Source of the DNA: Prunella strophiata
Lineage: Eukaryota > Chordata > Aves > Passeriformes > Prunellidae
Length of the DNA stretch: 64,000 bases
Assembly: GCA_036583965.1 (NCBI GenBank)
Contig: JAZBQD010000014.1
Location: 52,085,626 to 52,149,625 of the forward strand
Direction of reading: 5' to 3'
Shown: positions 15,801-28,460 of the stretch, one piece after another
Layout of the letters: the number at the start of each line of letters is the position of its first letter
Position numbering within the stretch: the stretch's first letter is position 1
Program-made: the position numbers and the translations under genes
Notes under the pieces: generated by a model
What the model saw: only the letters and a program-made list of their open reading frames with translations
The model's database searches: none
What the model was told of the DNA's origin: nothing

Positions 15801-18800
15801 CCATAACTCGGCCATGACCCGTGCCAGCCAAGTCTCCCAATTTCCTGACAGGCTTCAGAAGTCATCATGGGCCAGGAATCATTCCCTCCTGGTAATTTGC
15901 ATGCAGACCCATGATTTGGGGGAATAGAGGAGTATGTGATAAGGGTGTGGATTGTCTGTGTCAGCCATGAAAGGGTGAAATCATTTTCTCTGCATATGCA
16001 GTTTCCTTCATGTGAGAGAAACATCTGTAGATATATATAGATATATATTCCCTGCCCTCAGGGAAGTAGAAAGAAAATCAGATTGTTGGTCTTTAACAGC
16101 TACACTGTCTTTGTAAGATGCTCATGTATTGTACTTATGGAATGACGTAAAACCCTCAACATTTTAGACAGTTTCAACATGCCTACAAAAGCAGGGGAGA
16201 TATCTCAAACATTTAACTAATGTTAGTCAAGCTTCTGATTGTTCCTGTGAAATGCTTAAACACAAACAAGTCAAAATGACAAAAGAGAAGAACAAAAAGG
16301 TCAGAAGATGCTTCTCCAGCCTTGTAGCAAACCAATGACAAACAAATGCAAATAACACAAAAAAGCAGATTACCCTTTTGCTCTAACCACAGGTTATAGT
16401 TCCATCTAGGAATGTGAGAAACCAAAATTCTTAAACTTTTAGAGGAGTATTTAAGAAACTAATATACTCTAAAATAATGAATGAATGCATCTAGTCTGTT
16501 CTGTACTCTCTTGCCTCAAGCAGCTTAGCACAAATAAAATTTGATGCTAATCAGTGCTAGCAGTTTTCACAGAATCTGAAAACCTATTATTTCCTCTGGC
16601 TGCAACTAAAAAAATTGGCAACTGTTTCATTATTGATGGTAGCAAAGTACCTCTTGTACCTATAATTTTATCTTGGTGTTGACCTGGTATTTGCCTCTCT
16701 TGACCATACACATTTAACCTGGTAATGACAGAAGAATCATGGTTGAATTAAAAGGGGTTTTCTGCATAATCAAGTGTCTACTGCCATGGAAACATAAAGA
16801 GAGATGAATGCTTCTTCTATGTAAAACAAGTTCAATTATTAAAAAAGATATAGATATAATTACAATAAAGGTATTTTCCAGCCAATAACAAGACAAGATG
16901 CTCAGGCACTAAATAGATACATGCATGTATTAAGCTACAAAAAAGCACTTTAAAATTAAACGGGAGGTATTGGTTTCTTTTATAGTTAAAAATTATTCAG
17001 AAAGTGCAAATATTATCTAGAACAAAAGTAAAATAAATATGTTCATCTTAAGACCTATTTCAAAATATTTTAGTCATCTTCTCCCTACATACAACAATTT
17101 TCCACATATGTTTTAACCACCAGGAAAAAAAAATCATCCTATTACACATTTCAAATGGTATGCAGTGGAAAATATTGACATATGTAACAGGACACAGTGA
17201 AAAGAAAATGGATATATTTTAATCAGTACAGCATATTTTTTATTGATGAATACCAATATGTTGGGTAAAATTCTTGAGCCTCCTCTTTACTTCTTTAAAG
17301 TATATAATACAGCTTTTCCATTATGGAAAGGGCCTGCAGTCACATGGGGAACAGATTGACTTCTGCATCCTCCTAGAGCCTTTGAAGTCTGTAATGCTCA
17401 TGAGGTGCAAATATTTCTGAAGATATAGAGTTTAGACCAGGATCTGTGTATGCCTCAGGTTGCCTCACAAAAATATGTTTGTGGTCTCTGAAATTAGGTG
17501 GTAAAATGTTATCACATTTTATTTACATCATATTCCTTTTCATGAGATGCACTCCATTGCCACAATTTAAATTCAAAGCCCAGCATTTATGAAGTTCAGT
17601 GAGATAAGCCTCTGTGCTATGGTAATGCCCTCATTTCTGGGAGGCCTGTTTGCTGCTCTGTGCAGGTCTAGAACACAAGGCAGCAAAAGTGCCAAATGGC
17701 AGCCAAACATAAAAAGACCTGCAACTAAGCATAAAAATAGCATCATCCAAGTATAGCCCTAGTAGCTGTGCAAAGCTACCAGGCAAAGATATACACTAAA
17801 ACCCAAAATGAGGCAATGAAACAATCAAAGTGGATAAGCAAAATGCTACAGGAACTAATATATTCACTTCTAGATTTACTGAAAGAAACTATCCCTTGCA
17901 CTTTGGATGGTTGCCATAAAGTTGAAAGTGTTACTCTGTAATGTCATTTGTACTTGTACCTCTATAGAGGTAAACGTGTATGAAATGTATAAGGCAAATG
18001 TGCATGAAGTGAATATTAGTCCCTTCAGACAGCACCTATGAGTGTGGATTACAGCTCTGCAGCAAAAAGGAAATTTGACCAAAAAGAAATAAGTAATTTA
18101 ACCTTGGGAAACTGATGAAAACAGAAGGTGAGACAAGGAAAGGCCAGGCAAGGCAAAGTAAGGCAAGGAAGGAATAAAGCTGTAGATGAATATTTGGCCT
18201 TACACACACGTACATAAATATATACATAAAAGCCTGAGATCACAATTCACCAAGCATACTGTCCACCCATCTCAATTTGCATGCAAACCATCTTCCCTAG
18301 GCTGCTCCTAGTGTGACACTGGCTAGAAGATGTGTGAAGGTGACAGATGGAGTGTACCAAGGAGTACAGAAATAGTATGTGGGGTTTAGATGTGAGGACA
18401 CAAGCATAAACAAACGCCTCTCTTTTTCCAGCAGATTTTAACCATTGACTTAAGTTATTCAGACATTAAACAAGTGGAAGCTTTGAATACAGGGAACATA
18501 ACACATGAAGTGAGCTAAGTTACACAGTCTCTTGTTTCCTCCAGGCCAAGTTTGAGGGGCCTGGGAAACAGCCCAGATGCTCCTAAGTGTCACACAAAAC
18601 AGATAAAAGTTCCCATCTAGTCATGCCTAAGCAGCCTACAGGAAAACAGAATTTCTGTTAAACAAATATAAGGAAGGATGTAAGAGTAATATCTTGACAG
18701 ATTGAGTCAATAGACAGGTTTCCTTTTTGATTGTGAGAGCTGCTTAACTGAGACAGCCAGCTTCTCAATAGATCCTACCAGTCTATGGTCCCTTGTTTCT

Positions 18801-21800
18801 GTTTTCTCTGTGAAGCAGCCCACTCCTCATGTTTCCTGATAAAAACAACCTAAAATTATGGCAAAAAACAACAACCTGATGATAATCAAGGAATAACAGG
18901 TCCACTTTCACACAAGTTATATGCCCCAGTGTTTCCTGTATGTAAAGTGCCTCTGGAAAGTCTAAAACCATCAGGAGGTGAAATTTAGTCTGTCCATTGT
19001 ATCTTAGTGTTTTGGACCTACTAAGGGTAAGACCAATGGAAAATCATCTGTTAAGCAGCAAGGCGCTTCAAAATTCACAGAAAGAAAAAGGAGAGAGAAG
19101 AATTCAAGGCAAGCCATTTGATCAGGAGAAAGGCTATAGATAGGGGTCGTTTTCTCTGGTGGCCTCCCTCTCCTCTTCTCATGGAAACACTCAGATAAAA
19201 GAATACATTTACTATCAGTTTGTGCTATCCACCAGATCATCAGATAGAACTATTGACCTGTATGTTTTTTGTCATAAAATCAATAAAAGAAAGGAAAAAA
19301 AATTGCAAGAAAAAGAAAAATAGCAGAATAAAAGTTCAAGCTGCTGAGAGTAGCACTTCTTAGACTATCTTTGTGTATTCACATTGAGAGATATAATATA
19401 CTTCTCACAATTTAATTACAAATTAAAATTTTGTCAGATAAGAATATTCTCGAAAATATGTAGTCCTGACATTTAGGAACTTCAGAGGAGGTATTAAAGC
19501 AATACTGAACTTCAAATTACACATTCAACTTTCTAAATAGTACTGTTAAACAGAAATATGGATGAATCACACTCATCCTTGATGAAATGGAAACAGGCAT
19601 GATGGTGATTGCTGACTTCAATGCAAGTACAGACATTTACCCCAGCTGAGGGTCCCACCTTGACATATACCAAGATACAGTAAACCCAATTTAATGCCTC
19701 AAGCCTCTATAAGCACAGGACAAGGTCCAGGCCCTCAGCCACAAAGTTGTGGGGATGCATCAGCTGAGAATTTCAGACTGTGTCTTTGGTCAGAATACAA
19801 CCCAAAACTCGATTATACATCTAAGTTTCTGGAAAATGGCCCTTAATTTCCTAATCCTCCTGACTATAACCATTGTGAGTTGTTTCTACTGTGCTTCTAA
19901 CCCAGAGCCTTATCCAGAAGCCTTTACTCATGAAGCAATTCACTTCTGAGAGGAAAGTGTAAAAACAGATTTCACATGCTGGTCCATCATTACATTAAAG
20001 GGTATAATTTATCATTTTTTTACATTATTAAGAATATTTGCATAGGATATATATTTAAAACTAAAAGAGATGTCTCCTCCTTTTGCCAGCAGCTGTGTTA
20101 CATCAATTAAATGGGTAAATAAGATCTTTCCCCAGAGGGGATATCACATGACCCTCTATTGATTAAGACTGCAGTAGAATGTTATTTGCAATCTTATTGC
20201 ATAATGTAAATCAGGAGGTAGCTGTCAAGGTTTCAGAAGACAAATTACTGCTATCTTAGACAATTCATAGGCCTCTTTCCTTCTTGCTGCTCTTAATTCA
20301 CAGTTAATGCATGTCTTACCAGGCTTAGTTTCTTAAATCAGTCTATAGAACCCTATTCAACTCAAAACTGGGTGTAAGTCATAGTCTACATGGCCCTGCA
20401 TTACAAAAGGTATTAAAGTGACCATTCCATCTATCATTATTTCATAAATATGCATTATTTAATAGGATAACACAACTTCAAAAAAGGATGTGAACTGAAA
20501 AATAGACACCTCCTGCAACATGCCTGATTATTCCCAGGACAGATAAACCTCCCCACCAGGCACAACTCTCCATATAGAACATTTTTTAAGTCTTAGCTCA
20601 GTTTTGTGTACTTGATTTTCACAAGTAAAACATACAGCTAGAGCTAGTCCACTACTCTCAAACCTGTGCAGTAACTGCAGCTGAGCATCAGTTTTGAGAT
20701 TGAAAGAAACACCTGACCAGAACCCAGCAGTCACTTTGCTCCTCCACTGAACTGTAAATCCATCACTATTTCCTTTGAGGGAGAACCAAAGGGAAAGACT
20801 AAAATCTCCATTCAAATGACTGAAATGCACTTTGCTGAGAAACCATTATAAAAGGCCAGACTTTCTCTACTGCTAATCAATCTCAGTTACAACAGTTAGA
20901 AAACAAGTGCAACAATTTTCAAAATACATAACAGCAATATGAAACATTACCAGAATCTTCTGCACCAAAGTCAAAGAAATGGTCTCTAAGTGGGTTTTGG
21001 ATGATTGTAAAGTTGTATGAAATAAGGCAAGGATTTCTGAATGGATGAAAGGAACAGTGGGTGGTAGGACAATAATAGATTCAGACATAAAAGTTACAAT
21101 TGTTCTGCACATAGAAAAAAGTGCTTAACATCATCTGTTTGCCACTACAAAGGATTAAAAATTAAATATCTGCTTCCTGATCATTGCCATCCAAGTTGAT
21201 TGATTAGAATGTGTTCCTCTTCCCATCTAACTTAGCAAATTTACAAGTGGCAGGTTTACTTTTCCATTATCTAGAATGTCTGAGCTTCATTTGGAAACAA
21301 ATGCCACTAGAACTGTTGCCTAAAAATAATCTCTTACAAAGTGATAACAAAGTCTGGAAAAAATATCACCTTGCAGAAAATATGGAGGAGGTAAAATTTT
21401 AAGAAAATCAAAGATTTTTACAGTACATTTCATTTGGCTTAGACATGCACATCAGTAGCACTAGATTATTACTGGCATATATTTCTATGTAAGGATATTA
21501 ATCTGGTCCTTCAAAAAATTTGTGTTAAAATTTTATTTTTCATTCTCCTGGAAATTTGGGAAATTAATCCTAACCCAGTCTTGATGAGCATATATGCTTA
21601 ACATGGAGCAAATTTGAATAGTATAAAAGTAAGGATACAAATTCCTAAAGAGTTAAAATGTGAACAGATTGCTCAGAACTTTAGGAGAAGTGCTTGGTAC
21701 CTTGAAATAGGGTCTGCAAACACTGCTTTTAGGTATTTTTCCCCCCTCTGCTTTGAAAGGACAAACCAACCATTTCAGATTTTTGAATGTGAAAAGTGTC

Positions 21801-21884
21801 CTTTTGTTTTTGAAGGTATGACAACACAACCACTTCACTTATTTCACTGTTCTTGAAATTAAATTTAAAAAAAGAGAAAATGTT

Positions 21885-21891
21885 ACTTACC
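21885..21891 (-). other. GRM8: Splice donor ending the GRM8 first coding exon
   Basis: On the minus strand the last codons (CTC TTT AAG) are followed directly by GTAAGT, with GT at 21890-21889. This perfect donor falls exactly where the conserved GRM8 protein sequence stops matching. After the one-base indel is discounted the exon holds 170 whole codons, so the intron is phase 0. Confidence 0.95.
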
Positions 21892-22401
21892 TTAAAGAGT
21901 CTTAAAATATTTGCGACCATAATGGACACAGAACTTGCTGCAGCACCTATCACACCTGATATCTTGTCTGGCTTAGTGAAGATAGGTGGGTCACCGTTTG
22001 CACACTTCACAGTCTGAACCATCTTTTTCTATCAATGCTTGCACAAATGTTAAGGACTGCTCCAATGCATAGGTGTCCCTGGAACACGTGTCAAGGATAC
22101 GGACACCTAAGGTGATATTGGCAAGAAGATCAGGGTCTTTGTTAATTTGATCAACTGCATACAGCATTGCCTCCAGTCTGTGGATCCCCTTCTCCTTCTT
22201 GAGCTCCCCACAAGGCACCCCTCTATCCCCTTTTGCATGAACAGGGAACAGTCCTCCCAAGATGATGTCCCCATCCAGTCGAATGGAATGGGCATACTCC
22301 TGGCCGTGAGTCCTTTGCATCAGAGTGAGTATCCAGTAGAATTTGGCTGTTAACAGGAAGAAACAATGGCAGGAAACCAATCGTTTGCCTTCGTATACCA
22401 T
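21891..22401 (-). CDS. GRM8: GRM8, first coding exon (signal peptide and start of glutamate-binding domain), with a +1 frameshift
   Basis: This exon encodes the N-terminus of metabotropic glutamate receptor 8, a presynaptic class C GPCR that binds glutamate and couples to Gi/o. Translation from the ATG at 22401-22399 gives a hydrophobic signal region (about residues 13-28, [14 protein letters not shown]). The start of the Venus-flytrap ligand-binding domain follows, with the segments [34 protein letters not shown] and an N-glycosylation sequon NIT at residue 95. The match to mammalian GRM8 as I remember it is nearly complete. The ATG context is strong (A at -3, G at +4). After Asp130 one extra base (around 22011-22012) shifts the frame, and as written translation stops at 21993-21991. 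Skipping that base restores [16 protein letters not shown] and continues to ILRLFK, giving exactly 170 codons before a consensus donor. Because the conserved frame resumes immediately, I read this as a GRM8 exon with a single-base indel, not an old pseudogene. GRM4 and GRM7 are close paralogues, but the N-terminal wording fits GRM8 best. Confidence 0.96.
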
Positions 22402-22732
22402 TTTCTCTGAAGACGTTGTTGCTATCCAGTATCCAGGTTTTCTTCTTGCTAAAGGATGAGGCTGACCATTTGAAGCTGCACTTTCTGGAGGCTACCATCA
22501 GTGCCCAGTAAGTAATATAGAACCATGCGGTGGGTAGATAGAAAAAAAGATCTCAGCAGAAGTACATAAAATGTGTTTTTACAAAAGATGTCCACTGATG
22601 GAACGGGTTGACCAGCTTTTCTGAAGCGGTTTTTCAATTGCTCTTAATTGATGGTGAGGAGTAGGGTAGTATGATGATGAAAGGAGGTCAGTAGCTTATG
22701 TCCTTGTATTTTGCCCTACAGCTGAGGTACTT
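22402..22732 (-). other. GRM8: GRM8 5' UTR part of the start-codon exon
   Basis: This is the untranslated stretch between a strong splice acceptor and the GRM8 start codon, 331 bp long. On the minus strand a run of eleven pyrimidines followed by CAG precedes position 22732, which is a textbook acceptor. The segment contains at least three upstream ATGs on the minus strand. One at 22567 opens a 5-codon ORF, one at 22526 opens a 26-codon ORF, and one at 22498 opens a 92-codon ORF that overlaps the GRM8 start out of frame. The acceptor is inferred from sequence alone, and there is no transcript evidence. Confidence 0.75.
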
Positions 22733-22745
22733 CTGAAAAAAAAAA
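22733..22745 (-). other. GRM8: Splice acceptor of the GRM8 start-codon exon
   Basis: On the minus strand a T-rich tract (plus-strand A run 22736-22746) is followed by CAG, with the AG at 22734-22733. This is the only strong acceptor I see within a few hundred bases upstream of the GRM8 ATG. It fits the known layout of GRM8, in which the start codon is in the second exon. Confidence 0.72.
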
Positions 22746-25700
22746 AGTAAAAAATAATTTTAAAAAACAGTGAGAAATACCATTTACTTCAGCAGTTTTA
22801 TACCTGTCACACAGTGTATTTACTTTTGAATAGCAGTTACATCACCTAGGTTTTACTTTCAATGTTCTTTAATTTAGCAAATCTTGGCCTTCAGTGAATT
22901 TGAACACCTGGCTGCACTGTATTATAAGCCAGGAAATTGATGATGCCAGCAGAGCAAGAGCCGAATCAGGGGAACTAAACTTAGCTTGGTGTTCAGATTC
23001 TGAACAGTAATTCATATTTACCTTTGTGTTGCATGGCACCCAGAAACAGACCTGATCCATAACACATTGTATTTTCTGTTTTGCTGCATTATTCTGTTCA
23101 ATTTTATTATTCTGCTCCAGCCTACAAAAGTGCAATAACCACTTACACTCTCACTCCTGGAGAGGTCTCATTTATGACAATGGAGTAATCAGGGCGCCTG
23201 AATTTAAGTACACCCTTCACCCAGTGCAGTACAAGCACATTCATTTCATTTGGATGTTAGACTTATTATTTCTCCAATGGAATTCACTTTGAGGGGTGCC
23301 TAACTACATATCTAAATCTCCCTCAAGATAATGTCTAACACTAAATTATTTTTATGAAAAGGTAGCTGATTTGTCAAGTAAAAAGAGCACAACATATTAT
23401 GTTAGGAAACCAGCTAAACATCCAATGTTCCTTTTCCAACATTTGACTTGAGCTGAGGTTTAACATTAACAAGGTCTATTTTCTCTATTCTCTGCTTGCA
23501 TTTGGACCACATTAAATAGGAACAATGTTGTGCCTGCACTGACATTTGGAGGGATCCCACTGATTTTAACGAGATGAGGATTTCAGCCTACATATCTAAA
23601 CACCTGACTGACTGTTATAAATATCTCCAAATTGCCCACACTTTAATTCTCAAGTGCAGGCATTTATTTATTTCAATTCTCAAAAAAATTATACATGCCT
23701 GAATAAATTTTTAAACCTCTGAGGAGAAAAAAGAGAGAAGTAATTTTATGTGATACTAGATAGGCACACTGTGGGCAATTGCATCTGAACCAGTCTCTCA
23801 ATTCATCTGTTACAGGTTATGGAGAGCAGTGGACATCCTAGGGTACAATTTACCTTATCCTTTTCTTTACAGAAGTTTTACTTACTATGAAATTGATCAC
23901 ACTGAACAAGGGCCTATATCACTGCCTGTACAGAAAATCCAGGCATCGGTCTCAGCTGTAAATATCTACTTTTTCCTTAGTGATCTGACTGGTTACTACC
24001 AAAAATATGGTCACACTGGAAGACAACTAGAGACAAAGCCACAAAACTTTTAGAAATCACGTGGTAACAAAACTCAAAATGCACTTTGATAATGCTTTAA
24101 ATTGATAATCTTCTTCTTACACTAATTTTGTTACATGATTTCCTTCTGTGATAACACTAAACTCACAAAAGTTGAAGTAGTCCTCAAATGATGGCTATTT
24201 GAAGACCTGAGAAAAAGATTCACAATGGAAAGTCTTTTACTGAATTTGAAATTATCTCACTGTAATATAGTATTAGAACCAGTTGAAAATGAAACATTTG
24301 ATGGGCATGAATAAAATCACTGCAATTGAGAGCAGCACACAGAACTTTCCATGCTTCTTGACATTTAGTTTTGCTTGAATTTGGCTCAGGGTTCAATCCA
24401 AGCAATCCAAAATCTGTGCTGTCTCATGTGATAATCCCATCATTCTCCCTTGGCTCTTTTTAGGCACACAGGTTACAAAGCTGCCTGGCCTTCAGCCCTG
24501 TGAGCCAAACTCAGAGTCATTCACAAACTGAACAACTTGACTCACACTACAGTGCAATTTAATCCAGGCCCATGGGATATTTCTCATATGGTCCACACAA
24601 TAGAGAAAAGATTGAACTACTAACAAACCACAATTATCTGTTGTTTCAATTGCCTTAGCAGGAAAAAAAAAAAAAAAAAATAGTTATGGGTTCAAAATAG
24701 TAAAGAGCAGACCTAAAATAGGTATAGGGCCAATTTGCTTTATGGTTCCACAATGAGCTCAGTAGTCCATGCATGTATGTACAAACCAGGCAGGGAGAAA
24801 TTCACTAAGGCAATAAAAGGCAAGACTACTCTTATTTAACACTATATGGAGAACAAGAAAGCACCACTGACAAAGGGAAAATATTCCTGAAGGAAATAAA
24901 CACTGCTTTTTCCCCTTTCTCAGCCGCAGGTTAATTCCTTACAGCCAAAGAATGCCCAGAAATTAAACCAAGTGTCAGTCTTCATGCAACAAATAGTGAT
25001 GAATTCAGCTATTGCAACCTAAATTCTAACAACAATAGAGAAGCTACAGTGAGCCCAAGATCGTCAGTCTAATACTTTATCAGGAACTGAATGAAAATCA
25101 AATGAATTGGCAATTAGCATTTTTCAACATTATAGCCTTCATAAGCATTAATTGCTTTGCCTCAGCTAGCATGGTTTCCTGAAGAAGTATGTTTCTTAGC
25201 TGCAAGTGTCCACTGCTTGTCTATAAAACAGAAATAAAATTTTAAAGTGCTCTTTTTAAAAATTTAAGACCTTTCAGTCTTTTTTTAATGTTACCTAAGA
25301 AATAAAAGCTTCTATTATACTGCCTAATTTATTCATGGCACACTGCTTTTTATATATTGATTAACATTACTTTTTACAGAACATTTCAAGTCTGTGTAGC
25401 TAAGCAGAAAGCATATGATCTAAATTAATTCCATTTTTATCAATGAATTTTCGTGAAAAAGCACAGGCCTCTAGGCTATAAAGCCTGAATGAACTTTTCT
25501 CATGTGCAGAGATTTCATTTGAAATAAAATACTGTCCTTTTCCAAATGACCATAAAAGTTTGAATTAATGCAAATATATTCTTGATTTACCAGGTTCCCC
25601 ACTGTAGTAGCTGGTGTTCACCAGAAACTTGAGTTCAGAGAAGAAATTCAGACATTTCCCCTGCACAGCCCGAGAGTAAGTGCACCACAAAGCGTCTCTT

Positions 25701-27430
25701 CCAGTCACCTTGTAATGCATGCTTCTCTTGGGTTTATTTCATTAAAAATATCTGGCATTATCAGAACATATTGCTATTTTTAAAGTCAGTATTTCAGCAC
25801 AAACCTCCACTTGTTCTGCTAGAATATATATTTATTTTTAAACCTAAGGAGGCGGAGTACTGCAAGACAGGGGAGATGGAAACTTCTGCATGTAGTGTCT
25901 GGTCCTGAAATTACTTCCTTCATAAAATCATTCAGCTTTATCAGATATTTGGTACTCAAGGTTGTGTATTTTTGTACCACACTGCCAGAACCAGTGCATC
26001 AGAATGAACCCAGACCAGTCATTACTCCAACCACAGACTCATTGCACTAAAAGACAGGCTCATTATGGAACCACTTTATGTTAATCAAAAGGTCTAAATA
26101 ATTGGTTGAGTGACAAATAAATAAATACATAGAAAATGTTTCTATTTTGCTAACGAGGTTCCTGAAGAAGCATCTTCAGTTGGCACTGAAGTTTTCACTG
26201 AAAACATGTAGAAAGGTTCATCAGGAAAAACAGTTTTAAAAAATCTCACAATTACAGACAGCAGCAGGAGCAAGAAGCACTCTCTGTAGCATAGGCAGGA
26301 TGGACATTTTACAGCTGACAGTGCTAGACAGACATACATGAACCCTTTACTGAGGGACAAAATAAGCTATCAAGTGAGGGGGGAAAAAACTCAGATAAAA
26401 TGTTTAAAATTTTGTTTGAGCCAAAAAACTAATCTGTTATTGTATTTAAAGCATGGCTGGAACGGCACCAAGACAAAATAAAGCAAATATTCTGTGAATG
26501 AGGATACGAGAAGTTCAAGAGTGAAAACCCATTCACAAAATATCAGATTGTCCAGTCAATACAAAACTGATCTGGTTTTACTGAATGAAAACAAAACAAT
26601 GGCAATTTCCATTATTAAGTTCTAAGGAGGAAAAAAAAACCCCAGATTTGATTATTTTGATGTTTTACTACTGACACCTCTGAACTATGAAAGAATTCTC
26701 TTGCTAACATTCATTTCAGTGTTCACAAAAGTTGCTTTTCTCCTCTACAGTTTTCCACAACAAGCAAATAGCTGAATTTCCACACAGAACAGGTAAAGAG
26801 TTGCCACCTGCACACAGTAGCCTGACACATATAGAAGATTAATGGGTTTTGCTGACAACAAAAGGGAATTTGGAAAACCTTTGGCCTTGACATCGCAACT
26901 CCTAACTTGCAAGAGAATTCTTCACTGTTGTAAGTAGTCTTATCTACCTCGGCTTTTCTGTAATGGTTTGCTGTGCCCCTGCCACAGAGGTAACCTTTAC
27001 ACAATAATCAGGACTTCAAGGCGAATCACTCTCAGCATCTTCGTTTACAGGAACTATTTCTTCCCTGTGCAGTCTGATGTCTACCCTCAGCCTGATCAGC
27101 CCCTTTTCAAGTACCCCAGAACACCTGCCTTCACTTCCTACCCTGCAAATATCCATTTACCGAACAAGCTACCCTGTGAAAATCCAGCACAGGTTCTTCT
27201 GCTGGGGTGAGACTAAGAGGAGCCTACAATTTTTAAAAAGGAAACCACATTGAGTATTTTCCTCTGCCCTTGGTTGGACTTAAAACTTAATGAACCCCAT
27301 CAGTGTTAACACCTTCAGGAAAAGGTTTCACCTCTGGTCTAGCAAATGATGATTAAGATTTTCCCAGGCACCCTAGGAGAGCTTTCTCTGTTGTTTCTGC
27401 TTTCATCTGACTCTCTTCCCACTAGACTCC
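22746..27430 (-). other. GRM8: GRM8 5' intron, between the noncoding first exon(s) and the start-codon exon
   Basis: No coding exon, RNA gene or intact transposon is recognisable here. The sequence is AT-rich, with an 18-base poly-A run at 24663-24680 and scattered short A/T tracts. It lies between the strong acceptor at 22733 and the CpG-rich domain where transcription most likely starts, so it is inferred to be transcribed as intron. The upstream boundary is uncertain because the first exon is not identified. Confidence 0.65.
24663..24680. repeat. Poly-A run (18)
   Basis: Eighteen consecutive adenines in the GRM8 5' intron. No retroposon body is recognisable next to it, so it is listed only as a homopolymer. 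Confidence 0.9.
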
Positions 27431-27439
27431 CTCTCCCCA

Positions 27440-28460
27440 GTCCGCACAGCTGTGTTCAGAGCAGGCGCGGCTGGTGCAGTCCGGTGCTCTGCAAGAACGA
27501 CTTTGCCCCCAGAAATGCAGCCGCACGCCGAAATCGTCCCGGGGCACCCGGCGGGAAAGTCCCCCACTGTGTCCACTCCCGACCCCGGCGAGCGGGCGAG
27601 TGCTCCAGGCAAGCACCGCTCCGCATCCCGCTCTCCATATCCCGCTCTCCCTATCCGGCGCACGGCACTCCGAACAGCGCTCCGCGAACCGCACCCGCGC
27701 CCTCCGCACGGCACACCGCAGTTAACCCCGCGGACCCCGCACCGCACCCCGCACCGCACCCCGCGCACTCGGCACCCCCCGCACGGCACACCGCAGCCAA
27801 CCCCGCGGATCCCGCACCGCACCCCGCGCCGCTCGCTGCCCCCGCCTGCCGCCGGCGCACCCCGGCCGGAGCCAGCAGCCGGCCACGCACCGGCTCTCCG
27901 CGCGGCTCCTCCGTGCTCTCCCGGCTCTCGGCGTGCCCGGCAGCTTTCCCGGCCCGAGGAAGGGATACCGCAGCCAGGCCGGCCCCGCCCAGCGGAGGGG
28001 CCCGGGGAGCGCCCCCGGGCTGGGCGAGCCGGCTCTCCCCGCGCAACTCCGCGACCATCGCCCATCACCGCTGCGCTTCTCCCTTGAAGGGAGCCCCCTA
28101 TTGTTCTCCACTTTACTTAGCCGAGCGATTTATTATTTTTTGTCTCTTCCCAGGCTCATCCGTACCCCAACGGGCTGTGCTGTGGAGGGATTCCGGCACA
28201 GCCTCCTCGCAGCCTCGCTCCTTCCAGCGAGCGGCCGTAGGACGGGTTTGAGCTGCCTCCCGCCGCGGCCTTGCAGCCGAGGCGGCCCGTGGGCGGGGGA
28301 CGGAGGGCACATACGGATTTCCCGGCTGGATCCAGGGCTCCTCCGGTCCCCTCCGAGCCCTGGTCCCCGGCCGGGAGCGCTGCACCTCCGTCAGCGGCGA
28401 TGCAAAAACAAGCGTCGCCTTTTATCTCCAGCCGCCGGTGATTTCCTTCCTCTCCTTGCA
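27440..28460. promoter_or_regulatory. CpG island, left part of the GRM8 promoter domain
   Basis: Base composition changes sharply from AT-rich to strongly GC- and CpG-rich near 27440 and back near 28460. CpG density is far above the rest of the window. The island is about 5 kb upstream of the GRM8 start-codon exon on the transcribed side, where the promoter and noncoding first exon(s) are expected. Long ORFs in it, such as Pro/Arg/His-rich ones at 27452-28087 and 27346-28251, are composition artefacts without recognisable domains. It contains an imperfect 75-bp tandem duplication from 27706. Confidence 0.8.
27706..27838. repeat. Imperfect tandem duplication, 75-bp period, in the CpG island
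   Basis: The segment beginning GCACGGCACACCGCAG at 27706 recurs at 27781 with a few changes (TTAACC versus CCAACC, GGACC versus GGATC). It then continues through CCGCACCGCACCCCGC blocks. The second copy is shorter, fading near 27838. Both copies begin with the GCACG pentamer that forms the giant array 2 kb away. Confidence 0.75.

Larger units (their letters stand above)
1..21888 (-). other. GRM8: GRM8 intron following the first coding exon (no exon recognised)
   Basis: This is AT-rich non-coding sequence downstream of the GRM8 donor. I found no segment matching the next part of the receptor, and no tRNA, rRNA or other coding exon. GRM8 introns are very long in vertebrates, so the next exon is expected outside the window. 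Visible contents are an (ATT)n microsatellite at 1369-1416, an imperfect AAT-type run near 6766-6812, a poly-A run at 7217-7234 and several short A/T tracts. A CR1-like fragment of about 25 bp near 5118-5142 is too short to call. Confidence 0.85.

Noticed and set aside
18120..18175. Purine-rich AAGGC/AAGG stretch
   Set aside because: Too short and irregular to call a repeat array.
1..21888. Possible next GRM8 exon or the intronic microRNA mir-592 known from this gene
   Set aside because: I searched by eye for the expected receptor segment and for the mature microRNA sequence on the minus strand and found neither. Both are probably farther along the intron, outside the window.
27346..28251. 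301-codon Pro/Arg/His-rich ORF and overlapping ORFs in the CpG island
   Set aside because: GC-rich DNA has few stop codons. Several frames on both strands are open together and none shows a domain or splice framework.
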